Positions 30,926 through 41,423 of a stretch of DNA of 64,000 bases are shown here, one piece after another. Source of the DNA: Proales similis (taxonomy: Eukaryota > Rotifera > Eurotatoria > Ploima > Proalidae); contig JAGVRJ010000004.1 in assembly GCA_019059635.1 (NCBI GenBank), positions 2,542,001 through 2,606,000 of the forward strand, given 5' to 3'. Below the pieces are notes generated by a model. It did no database searches. It was not told the origin of the DNA and saw nothing but the letters and a program-made list of their open reading frames with translations. The stretch's first letter is position 1. Each line of letters begins with the position of its first letter. Both the position numbers and the translations under genes were made by a program.

Positions 30926-31963
30926 ATGAATATCAAACTGACGATGGCAATGCTTTGGCTAATTCTATTGTTGCAACTGCACAAGAGTAAGTCTCTCAAA
31001 GAGAACACAAATCTTGCAGTTCTTATTCTGTCTAGTCAATTCACAGATGCAAGCTTCTTTCAAGCTGAATGATGGGTCGCCTTATGAGTTTATTGGAGAT
31101 GGAACTCTTCTGCCATTGACAGAGTTCAAATTCCTTCAGAGTTGCTTGAATGAACCGTCCTGCTCGTTCGTCCTGCACAATCAGACCCTCTGCGGTCTCT
31201 ATCGTCGGACCCACATGCAGAATCTGGTCTCTGCGGCAGGCGGCGACCAAGGCATGCAAATGTGGGAGAAGAGGTAAGCCCTGATTCCAGAAGTGATCTC
31301 TTTCTCTCTCGTAATTGTTACACTCAAAGGCTGACCCCGCCAGAGGACCCCACGCTGCAGAATCACTGGACGTTCGACAGCAGCCTGGAAGACAGCGCCG
31401 GGGGAAAGAACTTGTTTGGCGGGCGGAACTATTCGTTTGTCGCGGACCGATTTGGCCGGCCAGGCAGAGCGATTAGATTCGATGAGGGATACGTGCAGGC
31501 TCCAGCAGGCAACTATTTTTCGTCGAGTGAATTCTCTATTTCGTTTTGGTTCAATCCTTTAAAGTTTCGTAATTGGGCGAGAATATTCGACTTTGGGAAC
31601 GGAAGAGAAAGGCAAAATTTCATATTTTTCTACTTTGGGTTTAGCAAAGGCTCACCGGGTAGCTCTCTTCACAATACGTCTGATGCAGATTTTTTGCAAT
31701 CGAATGCCACTTGTTCGATTGGACAATGGTGCTTTGTAACAGTTATTGTTCAGAACAAATTACTAACTATTTTCATGGACGGACAAATTGTAGCCGAGAA
31801 ATTATTCACGCGAGAATTTAACTTGGCCAGATCAAGCAACTATATCGGAAGGAGCAATTGGTATCCGAATGAACGTGATGCGCACTTTGAGCTCGATGGA
31901 TTGAAATTCTTCAGCCATTGTTTAACTCCGTTTGAAATTTTTGACGCACTTAACGAATATTAA
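30926..31963 (+). CDS. PLG5: secreted PAN-like + LamG-like domain protein
   Basis: Three exons: 30926-30986 (MNIKLTMAMLWLILLLQLHK), 31054-31273 and 31330-31963, 304 aa. A TATAAA at 30826-30831 lies 95 bp upstream. Exons 1-2 and their flanks are nearly identical to PLG7. Similarity stops right at the exon 2 donor (GTAAGC here, GTGGGG in PLG7), and the LamG exon is the most divergent of the set: its centre reads IFFYFGFSKGSPGSSL and its C-terminus LDGLKFFSHCL. This looks like a recombination product joining a conserved 5' part to a distinct LamG exon. Confidence 0.83.
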
Positions 31964-32771
31964 TATATCCAAAACATTCAGTTAGCTTGGCTTCACGGCC
32001 TTCAAAAGATTCCCTATCTTACGACCAACAGACTTTCCTTTTTCCAACTCACCTTTTAAATTATCTTAATTACGGCTTGTCTTCAAAAGATATTTACCAA
32101 GAGCTGCTAATTTTTTTGCAGCAATCCAGAAAAATTAAATTCGAAAAAACTCTTCTCTGAGCCGAACACATTCTTTGGCCCTCGAATAGTTTACAACTTT
32201 AATATAAAAGCTCTCTGGTAAAAGGAAATAATTAAATCTATTCATTGCGGTTTACTTTTGCAAGTGGGCTCTTATATTCAATAAAATGTTTCGCTTTTTT
32301 ATCCCTTATTTTTGGAATGAATGCTGAAAAGTGACGAAAAGGCTCCCGAAGGCGCCCGTTGACTGACATCTGCATGCGGAATAATTGCTTGAACAGGAGA
32401 AATATCAAAACATGTTTGCATCTCAAACTAGAAACGAGAATTGCTTAATCGACCATTATTTTTTTATGAATGCACTCACAGCCGTAAACATGCTCCAACC
32501 AAGTTTTAATCTTTCTAAGCTTTGTTTTTTAAGTCTTGACTGTGCAAAGCCAAATATTGTGCGATATTTGATTGTTATTGGAAATGTCGGCAACCATGAC
32601 AAGCAACTGATACAACTTTCTGTTGACGAGGGACGAACTTGGTTGATTAATATTTCATTCCCTGAAATCTGAGATATAAATAAAGGGAAACTGCTTCGAC
32701 AATTATTTGACAAGAAACAGAAAACAAGAACAAATGTCTAAAAATTTCAAAGAAAAAAATTTAGATGGAAA
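31964..32771. other. Intergenic between PLG5 and PLG6 with repeated module
   Basis: AT-rich spacer. The part from about 32411 to 32670 is recognisably related to about 35935-36165 upstream of PLG8 (shared GCGATATTTGATTGTTATTG and neighbouring blocks). It ends with TATAAAT at 32677-32683 before PLG6. No gene is seen. Confidence 0.5.
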
Positions 32772-33812
32772 ATGAACATCAGACTAACGATCGCAATGCT
32801 TTGGCTTATTCTATTGTTGCAACTGCACAAGAGTAAGTCTCTCAAAGAGAACACAAATCTTGCAGTTCTTATTCTGTCTAGTCAATTCACAGATGCAAGC
32901 TTCTTTCAAGCTGAATGATGGGTCGCCTTATGAGTTTATTGGAGATGGAACTCTTCTGCCATTGACAGAGTTCAAATGCCTTCAGAGTTGCTTGAATGAA
33001 CCGTCCTGCTCGTTCGTCCTGCACAATCAGACCCTCTGCGGTCTCTATCGTCGGACCCACATGCAGAATCTGGTCTCTGCGGCAGGCGGCGACCAAGGCA
33101 TGCAAATGTGGGAAAAGAGGTGGGGCTCATAGCTCTTCTGACTCCATTCTGACCTGTTATCCTGAAATCTATAAGACTGGAACTGCCCGAGGATCCCACG
33201 CTGCAGAATCTCTGGTCATTCGACAGCAGCCTGAAAGACAGTGCTGGAGACAAAGACTTGTTTGGCGGACAGAACTATCAGTTCGTTGCGGACCGATTCG
33301 GTCGGCCTGGTAGAGCAATCAGGTTCGAGGAGGGTTACGTGCGAGCGCCCACTGGAAATTATTTCGCATCGGGTGAATTCACAATTTCGCTCTGGTTCAA
33401 ACCAGTGCAAATAACTGGTTGGGCTAGAGTTTTCGAGTTTGGCAACGGAAAGGCCAACAAAAACTTTATTCTAAGTTTCTCACAGGACTTGTTGCCAAAG
33501 CCAGGTGTTTACCTTCACAACTTGTCTGACAAAGATTCATGCAATGGGAATAGAAGTGTCGTAATAGGAGTCTGGTACCATGCGGCAATCACTCTAGAAA
33601 ATAATAACTTGAGATTTTATTTGGACGGTGAGGTTGTCTGCGAGCAGCCATTCCTCAAGCCATTTTATGTTGTGAGGTACCAGAACTATTTCGGAAGAAC
33701 CAGTTGGTACCCTTCTTATCCAGATGCTTCGTTCGAGCTGGACAGCTTTCATATCTTTAATCGAAAATATGATTCTGCCGAAGTTTTTGCTCTCATAAAC
33801 CAGATGGACTGA
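32772..33812 (+). CDS. PLG6: secreted PAN-like + LamG-like domain protein
   Basis: Three exons: 32772-32832 (MNIRLTIAMLWLILLLQLHK), 32900-33119 and 33176-33812, 305 aa. It is a near-perfect copy of PLG4 displaced by 3354 bp: from the leader onward I see almost no differences in exons, introns or 3' flank. Unlike PLG4 it keeps the upstream start codon and so has the full signal peptide. Domain content is as for PLG4. A TATAAAT lies at 32677-32683. Confidence 0.87.
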
Positions 33813-34027
33813 GTTGGCCAAGTTCCTTAATTTGAAACCATGCCGAGTCTATTGCCTTTCTTGAGCTGTTTTACCACTCTAAGCCGCTAATTCTCGACGA
33901 AAATAAACTGTCATTTGGCCTTGAAGCTTTTTATTTGAATGTTTAAAATTGAATGATGAAAGCATGAACCTTAATGGCTTTTTTTGGTTGCCGGCATCCG
34001 AACTGAGCAAAGCAAAATCTTGCCGCA

Positions 34028-34067
34028 ATGCTTCGGTTACTTTTGCTAGCTGTCACGCTGTACAAGC
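34028..34067 (+). other. Orphan signal-peptide exon upstream of PLG7
   Basis: Exact copy of the phase-1 leader exon at 30674-30713, with the same GTGAGA donor, carried along by the 3354-bp duplication. Confidence 0.4.
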
Positions 34068-34279
34068 GTGAGAAATTGATGCCAAGAATCTAATCAAAGT
34101 TTAATGAGCAGAAAAAAATCGATATGAAATAGATCGATTTATCAGCACAAGCCGACGAAAAGTGGTTCGATTTTTTATTTATAAAGATAATAACAAAAAC
34201 AAAACCCTAGGGGTTTCGTTCCAAGCATTTGAATTATTTGAATAGAAAGAATTTTAGAAAAGGGAAAATTAAGATTGAA

Positions 34280-35320
34280 ATGAATATCAAACTGACGATG
34301 GCAATGCTTTGGCTAATTCTATTGTTGCAACTGCACAAGAGTAAGTCTCTCAAAGAGAACACAAATCTTGCAGTTCTTATTCTGTCTAGTCAATTCACAG
34401 ATGCAAGCTTCTTTCAAGCTGAATGATGGGTCGCCTTATGAGTTTATTGGAGATGGAACTCTTCTGCCATTGACAGAGTTCAAATTCCTTCAGAGTTGCT
34501 TGAATGAACCGTCCTGCTCGTTCGTCCTGCACAATCAGACCCTCTGCGGTCTCTATCGTCGGACCCACATGCAGAATCTGGTCTCTGCGGCAGGCGGCGA
34601 CCAAGGCATGCAAATGTGGGAGAAGAGGTGGGGCTCATAGCTCTTCTGGCTCCGTTCTGACCTGTAATGCTTAATCTTTAAAGACTTACTCTGCCCGAGG
34701 ATCCAATGTTGCAGAACCACTGGAGATTCGACAGCAGTCTAGAAGACAGCGCCGGGGGAAAGGATTTGTTTGGCGGCCGGAACTATTCGTTCGTGGCGGA
34801 CCGATTTGGACGGCCAGGCAGAGCAATCAGATTTCTTGAGGGATACGTGCAGGCTCCAGCAGGCAACTATTTCTCGTCGAGTGAATTCTCTATTTCGTTT
34901 TGGTTCAAGCCACTGCAAAATACGTTTTGGGCGAGAATATTCGACTTTGGGAATGGAGCGCAGGCAAAAAATTTCATTTTTAGCTTTTCTCGAAATGGTT
35001 TTTTTATGCCGGAAGTAGCTCTTTTCAACGTGAGTGACAAAGATTCATGCAGAGGCAGCCGAACTCTTCTAGTTGGGGTCTGGTACCACGCGGCAATCAC
35101 GCTTCAGAGCAGTAGTTTGACATTTTATTTGGACGGCGAGGTTTTATGTGAGACGATATTCAATCGGATATTTAATCTGGAAAGATCGCTTAACTATATC
35201 GGAAGAAGCAATTGGTATCCGGGCGATCCAGATGCTTGGTTCGAGCTGGACAGTTTTCGAATCATAAATCGAGCATATTATTCGTCCGAAGTTTTTGCTT
35301 TGCTGAACCAAATGGACTGA
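34280..35320 (+). CDS. PLG7: secreted PAN-like + LamG-like domain protein
   Basis: Three exons: 34280-34340, 34408-34627 and 34684-35320, 305 aa. Exons 1-2 copy those of PLG5 (offset 3354 bp). Intron 2 and the start of exon 3 instead resemble PLG3. The LamG exon has HWRFDSSLEDSAG, DLFGGRNYSFV, ISFWFKPLQ, FGNG and IGRSNWYPGDPDAWFELDSFRI. A TATAAA lies at 34180-34185. Confidence 0.87.
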
Positions 35321-36315
35321 ATGGGCCCAAGCTGCTTATTTTTATACCATACAGAGACTATTGTCTTTCTTAAGGTTCTTAATCAGCCATAATAAAATGG
35401 TTTTCTTAAGAGAATAAATTTGAGTCAAATTGGATAAAAACATTACTGCTATGAACTCTTTCTGAATAGTGAGACTCCAATTGTTAAAAGCGAAACTCCT
35501 TCGCAATGTTTTGGTTGCTTTTGATGGCTGTCACGACAAACACGCGCGAGAAATTAAATAACAAACACCCGCCTGTGGTCTCTTCAGTCACTCTTATAAT
35601 CAGAGCCTGGTCCCTTCCACAGACGGCAGAAAGACATGCAGCTTTTGAACAAGAGGTCAGCTTCATAGCCCTAAAAAATAAATTTCAAGAAAAGTCTTCT
35701 CTTGGTCAAATTCATTCTTTTGTTTTTTTCGTGGCTGAAAACTTAAAAACAATAACTAAAATTTTATCAAGAAATAGTCAAAGCTTTTCACTTTGGTCGG
35801 CCCGGCCATCCTGAGCGGTTTCAGTTCAATCGATTCTAGTCGAGAAAACCGCTGTTTAGCTGCCTAGCAAATGTTTAGAATGTTTACTTAATTGAATAAA
35901 CAATGAGAAATGAATGTCAGAATGGGAAAACATGTTTTCTTTTCCAATTTCAAACGATAAATTGCTTAATTGGCCATCATCCTTGAGCAAATGCGCTCAT
36001 AGTTGATGGCGTAGAAAACAAATCGGCATCGAACCAACTTTATGTTTTTCAAGTCTTTTCTGAGCAAGTCGAAATTTTTGGGCGATATTTGATTGTTATT
36101 GGTAAATATCATTGTAAGCAGCTGGTAAAACTTTCTGCTGGTTAATTGATAAAAATTTCATGTCCATTAATCAACGATTTAAATTGAGGAAAAGTGGTTC
36201 GATTTCATGGTCGGCTAATAAGAGAATAACAAAAAAATAACTCCAAAAGTTTTTCCTTAAAATTTCTGAAAATTCCCAGACAGAGAGTTTGAAAGGGAGA
36301 AAATCTCGATTCAAA
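35321..36315. other. Intergenic with decayed PLG copy
   Basis: Contains a degraded leader and cysteine-module remnant (about 35504-35670; see separate entry) and an intergenic module (about 35935-36165) shared with the region before PLG6. Confidence 0.5.
35504..35670 (+). pseudogene. Decayed PLG exon 1/2 remnant
   Basis: The stretch starts ATGTTTTGGTTGCTTTTGAT, resembling the orphan leader exons, but the donor has become GCGAGA. Further on, CTTATAATCAGAGCCTGG and AGACATGCAGCTTTTGAACA echo the end of the PAN-like exon (YNQT ... GMQMWEK). The reading frame is broken and no LamG exon follows. Confidence 0.4.
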
Positions 36316-37357
36316 ATGAGCAACAGACTCACGATGACACTAATTTGGCTAATTCTATTGCTGCAACTTCAAATGAGTAAGTCTTAAAGATGAAAAGGGT
36401 TTTGCACTCTCTATTCTGTCTAGTCAATTCACTGAAGCAAGCTTCTTTCAAATTGAATGATGGATCTTCGTTTATGCCGATCGAAGAAACAACAACTCTC
36501 CAACACTTGCCGAGGCTAACTTGCCTCAAGAGCTGCTTGAATGAACCGTCCTGCTCGTTCGTCCTATACAATCAGACCCTCTGCGGTCTCTATCGTCGGA
36601 CCCACATGCAGAATCTGGTCTCTGCGGCAGGCGGCGACCAAGGCATGCAAATGTGGGAAAAGAGGTGGGGCTCATAGCTCTTCTGACTCCATTCTGACCT
36701 GTTATCCTGAAATCTATAAGACTGGAACTGCCCGAGGATCCCACGCTGCAGAATCTCTGGTCATTCGACAGCAGCCTGAAAGACAGTGCTGGAGACAAAG
36801 ACTTGTTTGGCGGACAGAACTATCAGTTCGTTGCGGACAGATTCGGTCGGCCTGGTAGAGCAATCAGGTTCGAGGAGGGTTACGTGCGAGCGCCCACTGG
36901 AAATTATTTCGCATCGGGTGAATTCACAATTTCGCTCTGGTTCAAACCAGTGCAAATAACTAGATGGGCGAGAATATTCGACTTTGCGAATGGGAAGGAA
37001 AAACAAAATTTTCTGTTTAGTTTTTCAGAGGTTTTTTCCGCAGTGCCAGCTGTTAACCTTTACAACACGGTTGGCAAAGATTCGTGCAGTGGCAACCAAA
37101 CTGTTCTAGTTGGGGTCTGGTACCACGCGGCAATCACTTTTCAAAGTAGTATTTTGACATTTTACTTGGACGGTGAGGTTGTTTGTGAGAGGATATTCAA
37201 TCGGATATTTAATCTGGAAAGATCGCTTAACTATATTGGAAGAAGCCATTGGTATTCATCCGATCCAGATGCTTGGTTCGAGCTGGACAGTTTTCGAATC
37301 ATTAATCGAAAGTATCATTCGACTGAAGTCGTCGCTCTTCTGAACCAAATGGAGTGA
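36316..37357 (+). CDS. PLG8: secreted PAN-like + LamG-like domain protein (mosaic)
   Basis: Three exons: 36316-36376 (MSNRLTMTLIWLILLLQLQM), 36442-36664 and 36721-37357, 306 aa. The 5' part of exon 2 is its own. About 36530-36960 (end of exon 2, intron 2, first part of LamG) is virtually identical to PLG4/PLG6. About 36961-37170 matches PLG9, and the 3' part matches PLG7. The product still has a complete PAN-like module (LTCLKSCLNEPSCSFVLYNQ) and LamG fold. It is convergent with LRR6; the stop codons are about 140 bp apart. Confidence 0.87.
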
Positions 37358-37494
37358 ACTAGTCAAGCTCCTATTGCTTCAAAGCCAGAGGCCACCGTCT
37401 TTTTTAATCAAACTATAATTTCCATCAACATAATGTGGTTTATTTTCGAAGAAAACAAAAAACTGATTGAATTTTAGTTTTATTTTCGAAATTT

Positions 37495-39381
37495 TCAAAA
37501 TACAAGACTGCCACTGCAAATGAAACCGGCGAGATCGGCATCTCTTTTCGAATTGATTAATATTCCTTCTTTGGCCGCTTTGATTAGAAACTCGCAGCTG
37601 GGCGTCTTGTTTGAAGACACAAATATTGCCCTGTAGAACCTGTAATGGGCTTTGTCAGCGACCAATCGGTCTTCGATGCTGGCCAGCGACTCAATCAGTT
37701 GCCCTTCAAGTCTTGCGTTCAAATCTATGTGAAGCCGACTAAGTTGAGTGAGCTTCTTAAAATATGGCATCTCTTTGATCGGGTTGTTGGCCAAATTCAA
37801 CTCAATCAATTTGGTCAAGTTCTTCAGAGGACTGGCATCTTCAATCATGTTGTTGGCCGCTTTTAAATCAATGATCCGAAATTTGGCTTGCAGCGACGAA
37901 ATATCTCTGATTTGATTGTTGCTGAGATCCACCCTGGCCAGAGCTTGATGATTTCGCAAAGATTCAATTGATTCAATTCGGTTGTGTGAGATATCCACTG
38001 AGCTGAGCTGATTGCTTTGACCAAGAAAATCGATCGATTCGAGATTATTGTTAGACAATTCAATCGTGTAAGCCACCAGGCCACCTTCAATGACTCGCAG
38101 TCTTGAATTCTTGACCATCAACGTGCCTACAAAGCAGATATTGTTGGCGTTCGTGCATACAATCCTTTCTATTTGCGCATTGCTAAAAACCAAGTAATTG
38201 TAGTCTGCGATTAAAATCTCAGAATCAGAGATCGGATTGTTAATGAAATTGAGACTGGGGAAATATATGTGCTTTGAAAGGAACGAATTCGCTGAGCTTA
38301 TGTTGTTTTCGGCCAAATGAAGAAAATTGAGCGACACAAGTGATCCCAAAGGCTCAATGTCGATAATTTGATTATCGTTCAAAATCAGTTCCTCTAATAC
38401 GTAGAGCAGATCAATGTCGGCTGGAATGGTCTTAATCGAATTCCTCTCGAGATTCAGGTAAACAAGGTTTTCCAGATTTATGAGCCAGCCGAGCTCGCTT
38501 ATTCGATTCCCTGACAGGTCCAGTTCGGTGAGCTCCTTAAATGAAGTCAGCACGTCAGCTCGCTCAATGCCGCCCTTCGAAAGCTCCAATAACTCCAAAC
38601 CGACCAGTCCATCGTGCACGCTCTTCTCCTGGACAAAGCGGTTTGCAAGTGTGCCATCTAGGTAGAGCTTTTTGAGGCTGGATTTGTTGCGGAGACAGTC
38701 GACTGAATGGGCGTCGACTCCTTTCAGTCTGAGAATGACCAGATTGTTGAGTGCATTGAGTGGCGAGAGGTCACTGATCGGGTTGTTTGAGAGATCGAGC
38801 TCCTCCAGTTGGCTCATTATTTTCAGCGAGTCAATGCCCCAGAGCTGATTGTCTGCCAGTTCGAGGCTGGTCAAATGCTTCAGCTCTGTTAGCTCGTCGA
38901 TATTTCTGATTCGATTCTCGTTCAGCGATAGCTTCTTGAGATTCGGCAGATTCTGAATACCTTTAAGGCTAGCGATGAAGTTGCTTATCATTGCCAGATC
39001 CTCGACTCGCTCATTTCTGGGTATATGCACCAGTGATCGAACAGAACAGCGCCTGAGTCTTGCAGTCAAAAGAACTGGAGAGGAAAAGAGACACTTGAAC
39101 TGGGATGCGAGGCCAATGTCGAAGTTCACTAGCCCGATATGCTGCAGTTGTTTAAGTTGACATATCTCTTGGAATCCATCCATTTGAATGGTATAAATGA
39201 AGAGCTTTTCCAGGTTTGTCCAATTGCCTATTCCTACGAAGTCTTCCTTGGTACCTTCGAGGCACAAATTACATTTGGTCTCATTGAAGAACATGTGCCA
39301 GGAGCCGCATCGGCATTTGCTGCTGAGAAACAGAATCGCCAGTGGGAGAATGGTGCGAATAAGCATTTTAAAAACATTCAA
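37495..39381 (-). CDS. LRR6: secreted SDS22-like leucine-rich repeat protein
   Basis: Single-exon gene, 628 aa from ATG 39381 (or 623 from the Met at 39366, which makes a tighter signal peptide MLIRTILPLAILFLSS). N-cap CNLCLEGTKEDFVGIGNW, about 20 repeats, an inner cysteine pair (IVCTNANNIC) and the cap PSCEFLIKAAKEGILIN ... ICSG. The N-terminal half is nearly the same as LRR4; the repeats from about residue 350 diverge. It is convergent with PLG8 and divergent from PLG9. Confidence 0.88.
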   Translation of the reverse strand: MNVFKMLIRTILPLAILFLSSKCRCGSWHMFFNETKCNLCLEGTKEDFVGIGNWTNLEKLFIYTIQMDGFQEICQLKQLQHIGLVNFDIGLASQFKCLFSSPVLLTARLRRCSVRSLVHIPRNERVEDLAMISNFIASLKGIQNLPNLKKLSLNENRIRNIDELTELKHLTSLELADNQLWGIDSLKIMSQLEELDLSNNPISDLSPLNALNNLVILRLKGVDAHSVDCLRNKSSLKKLYLDGTLANRFVQEKSVHDGLVGLELLELSKGGIERADVLTSFKELTELDLSGNRISELGWLINLENLVYLNLERNSIKTIPADIDLLYVLEELILNDNQIIDIEPLGSLVSLNFLHLAENNISSANSFLSKHIYFPSLNFINNPISDSEILIADYNYLVFSNAQIERIVCTNANNICFVGTLMVKNSRLRVIEGGLVAYTIELSNNNLESIDFLGQSNQLSSVDISHNRIESIESLRNHQALARVDLSNNQIRDISSLQAKFRIIDLKAANNMIEDASPLKNLTKLIELNLANNPIKEMPYFKKLTQLSRLHIDLNARLEGQLIESLASIEDRLVADKAHYRFYRAIFVSSNKTPSCEFLIKAAKEGILINSKRDADLAGFICSGSLVF

Positions 39382-40219
39382 GAATAGTTGGTAATGGCAG
39401 AGGAGGCCCTGAATGAAGAGAATCTTCCAAGTGGTTCACTTATAAATTATTGTTCCTGCATCAATAAAATTGCCAATATATCACATTCAGCCGAACGTGC
39501 TCCGGCTAGTCTTTCCTTATCAGTTGGCACACCCTCAGAAACTTTCAAGATTCAACTGGCTTCACACCTCTAACTCATCAAAATTTATAAAGCGCACAGT
39601 TCAATAAAATCGATTTTAATTTTCCTATCAGATTCGCTAAACAAATTAACTTCTTTTTTTTGAATGCAATCGATAAGGATCAATTTCAACCGTTTATTAT
39701 TATGCGTTAGCTCAGAGTCTCATCGCTGGTGATTTGAGTGATTATTTTGAGAACGAGGCTATTTCAGTTTTCAACGACTAAAATTTTTGTTGATTAGCAC
39801 CTTAAAAAGATGAAATTCTTTGATGAACGAAAATTTGGGAAATAATTTGGAGCCGTTCAACAACCAAATAAGGTCTTGTATGCTTGCTTGTGTTCGATAA
39901 AAATGACTCTTGTTGGTTCTGAAAACCAATAAAGCATATATTTTAATAAAACAGTTGCCAAAAGTTGCCAGGCTTCTTTTCAAGAGTCAAATAAGTGGCG
40001 AGAAATGTTGATAAAGTCAAGGAAAGATTTTGGCTCAAAGTTAAATAGTTCTCCAACCCATTTGAATGAGCAACGCAAAATGTTCTTTATTAAAAAAATG
40101 GCTACTTTTTGATAAATAATGTCGTTGCTACTTGAAGTCGATATTGTTCAAGGAATTTTGAAGCTTTTAAACGAATATAAAAGCAATTCGCTAGGTGTTT
40201 TATTAGAGAAAAGAGAAAA
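39382..40219. promoter_or_regulatory. Bidirectional promoter region of LRR6 and PLG9
   Basis: About 840 bp of AT-rich DNA between divergent genes. A plus-strand TATAAAA at 40176-40182 lies 38 bp before the PLG9 start. About 40060-40110 shares CTTTATTAAAAAAATGGC with the regions before and after PLG10, a recurrent upstream element. Confidence 0.55.
40176..40182 (+). promoter_or_regulatory. TATA box of PLG9
   Basis: TATAAAA 38 bp before ATG 40220. Confidence 0.6.
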
Positions 40220-41278
40220 ATGTTTGACTGTGCTGTTCGGCTCGTAGATGTCTTATTCATATTGGCCCTCGTCTTGAAAGGTATCAGGCTTGAACGTTGT
40301 TCTTTTAAGATGGCCGAAATCGCGTATTAAAATGAAATCTTCAGGCAGAGAGTGCTTTGATCACGCAATTTATAAAAATCGTGGAGCCACTTTTAAATGG
40401 ATAGAAGGAACCAAAAAACATCAACAACTGTCAAAGTTCAAATGCCTGCAAAGCTGTCTCCGAGAACCGACCTGTTGCTTTGTCCTCTACAACCAGACCG
40501 TCTGCGGTCTTTACAGTCAATCGTACATTGAGAGCCTGGCCTCTGTCGTGGAAGGCGGACAAGGCATGCAGATGTGGAAGAAGAGGTGAGCTTCTTGACA
40601 CTTCATTTGCTTTCCTTATTCTGTACGATTGAATTTGAAAGACTGGCTCTGTTGGATGATTCCACGTTGCAGAACCACTGGGCATTCGACGGCAGCCTGC
40701 AAGACAGCGCCGGAAGCAAGGACTTGTTTGGTGGCAGTAACTATTCGTTCGTGGCGGACCGTTTCGGACGGCCAGGCAGAGCGATTAGATTCGAGGAAGG
40801 TTACGTGCAGGCTCCAGCAGGCAACTATTTTTCGTCAAATGAATTCACAATCTTGCTCTGGTTCAGGCCATTGCAAATAACTAGATGGGCGAGAATATTC
40901 GACTTTGCGAATGGGATGGGAAAAGAAAATTTTCTGTTAAGTTTTTCAGAGATTTTTTCCGCAGTGCCAGCTGTTAACCTTTACAACACGGTTGACAAAG
41001 ATTCGTGCAGTGGCAACCAAACTGTTCTAGTTGGGGTCTGGTACCATGCGGCAATCACGCTTCAAAGTAGTAATTTGACATTTTACTTGGACGGCGAAGC
41101 TGTTTGTGAGAGGATATTCAATGGGACATTTAATGTCGTAAGATACTTTAACTATATCGGAAGAAGCCATTGGTATTCATCCAATCCAGATGCTTGGTTG
41201 GAGCTGGACAGCTTTCGAATCTTCAATCGGTATTTTGATTCGAGTCAAATCGTTGCTCTGCTGAACCAAATGGACTGA
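40220..41278 (+). CDS. PLG9: secreted PAN-like + LamG-like domain protein
   Basis: Three exons: 40220-40280 (MFDCAVRLVDVLFILALVLK), 40345-40585 and 40642-41278, 312 aa. Exon 2 has an extra leading cysteine (GRECFDHAIYK) before FKCLQSCLREPTCCFVL and TVCGLYSQ, as PLG10 does. The LamG exon reads HWAFDGSLQDSAG, DLFGGSNYSFV, WFRPLQITRWARIFDFANG and IGRSHWYSSNPDAWLELDSF. AATAAA at 41368-41373. It is head to head with LRR6 and tail to tail with LRR7. Confidence 0.88.
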
Positions 41279-41423
41279 ATCGAAACAAGCTCGTTATTTA
41301 AATGCCATAGAGACAGTTATCTTTTTCTAAAGACTTAACCATTCGTAGCCTTCAATCCTTTGAAGAGAATAAATTTGAATTTTTATTAAAGAGTCTCTGC
41401 TTAAACGTGATTGATTCAGCTTT

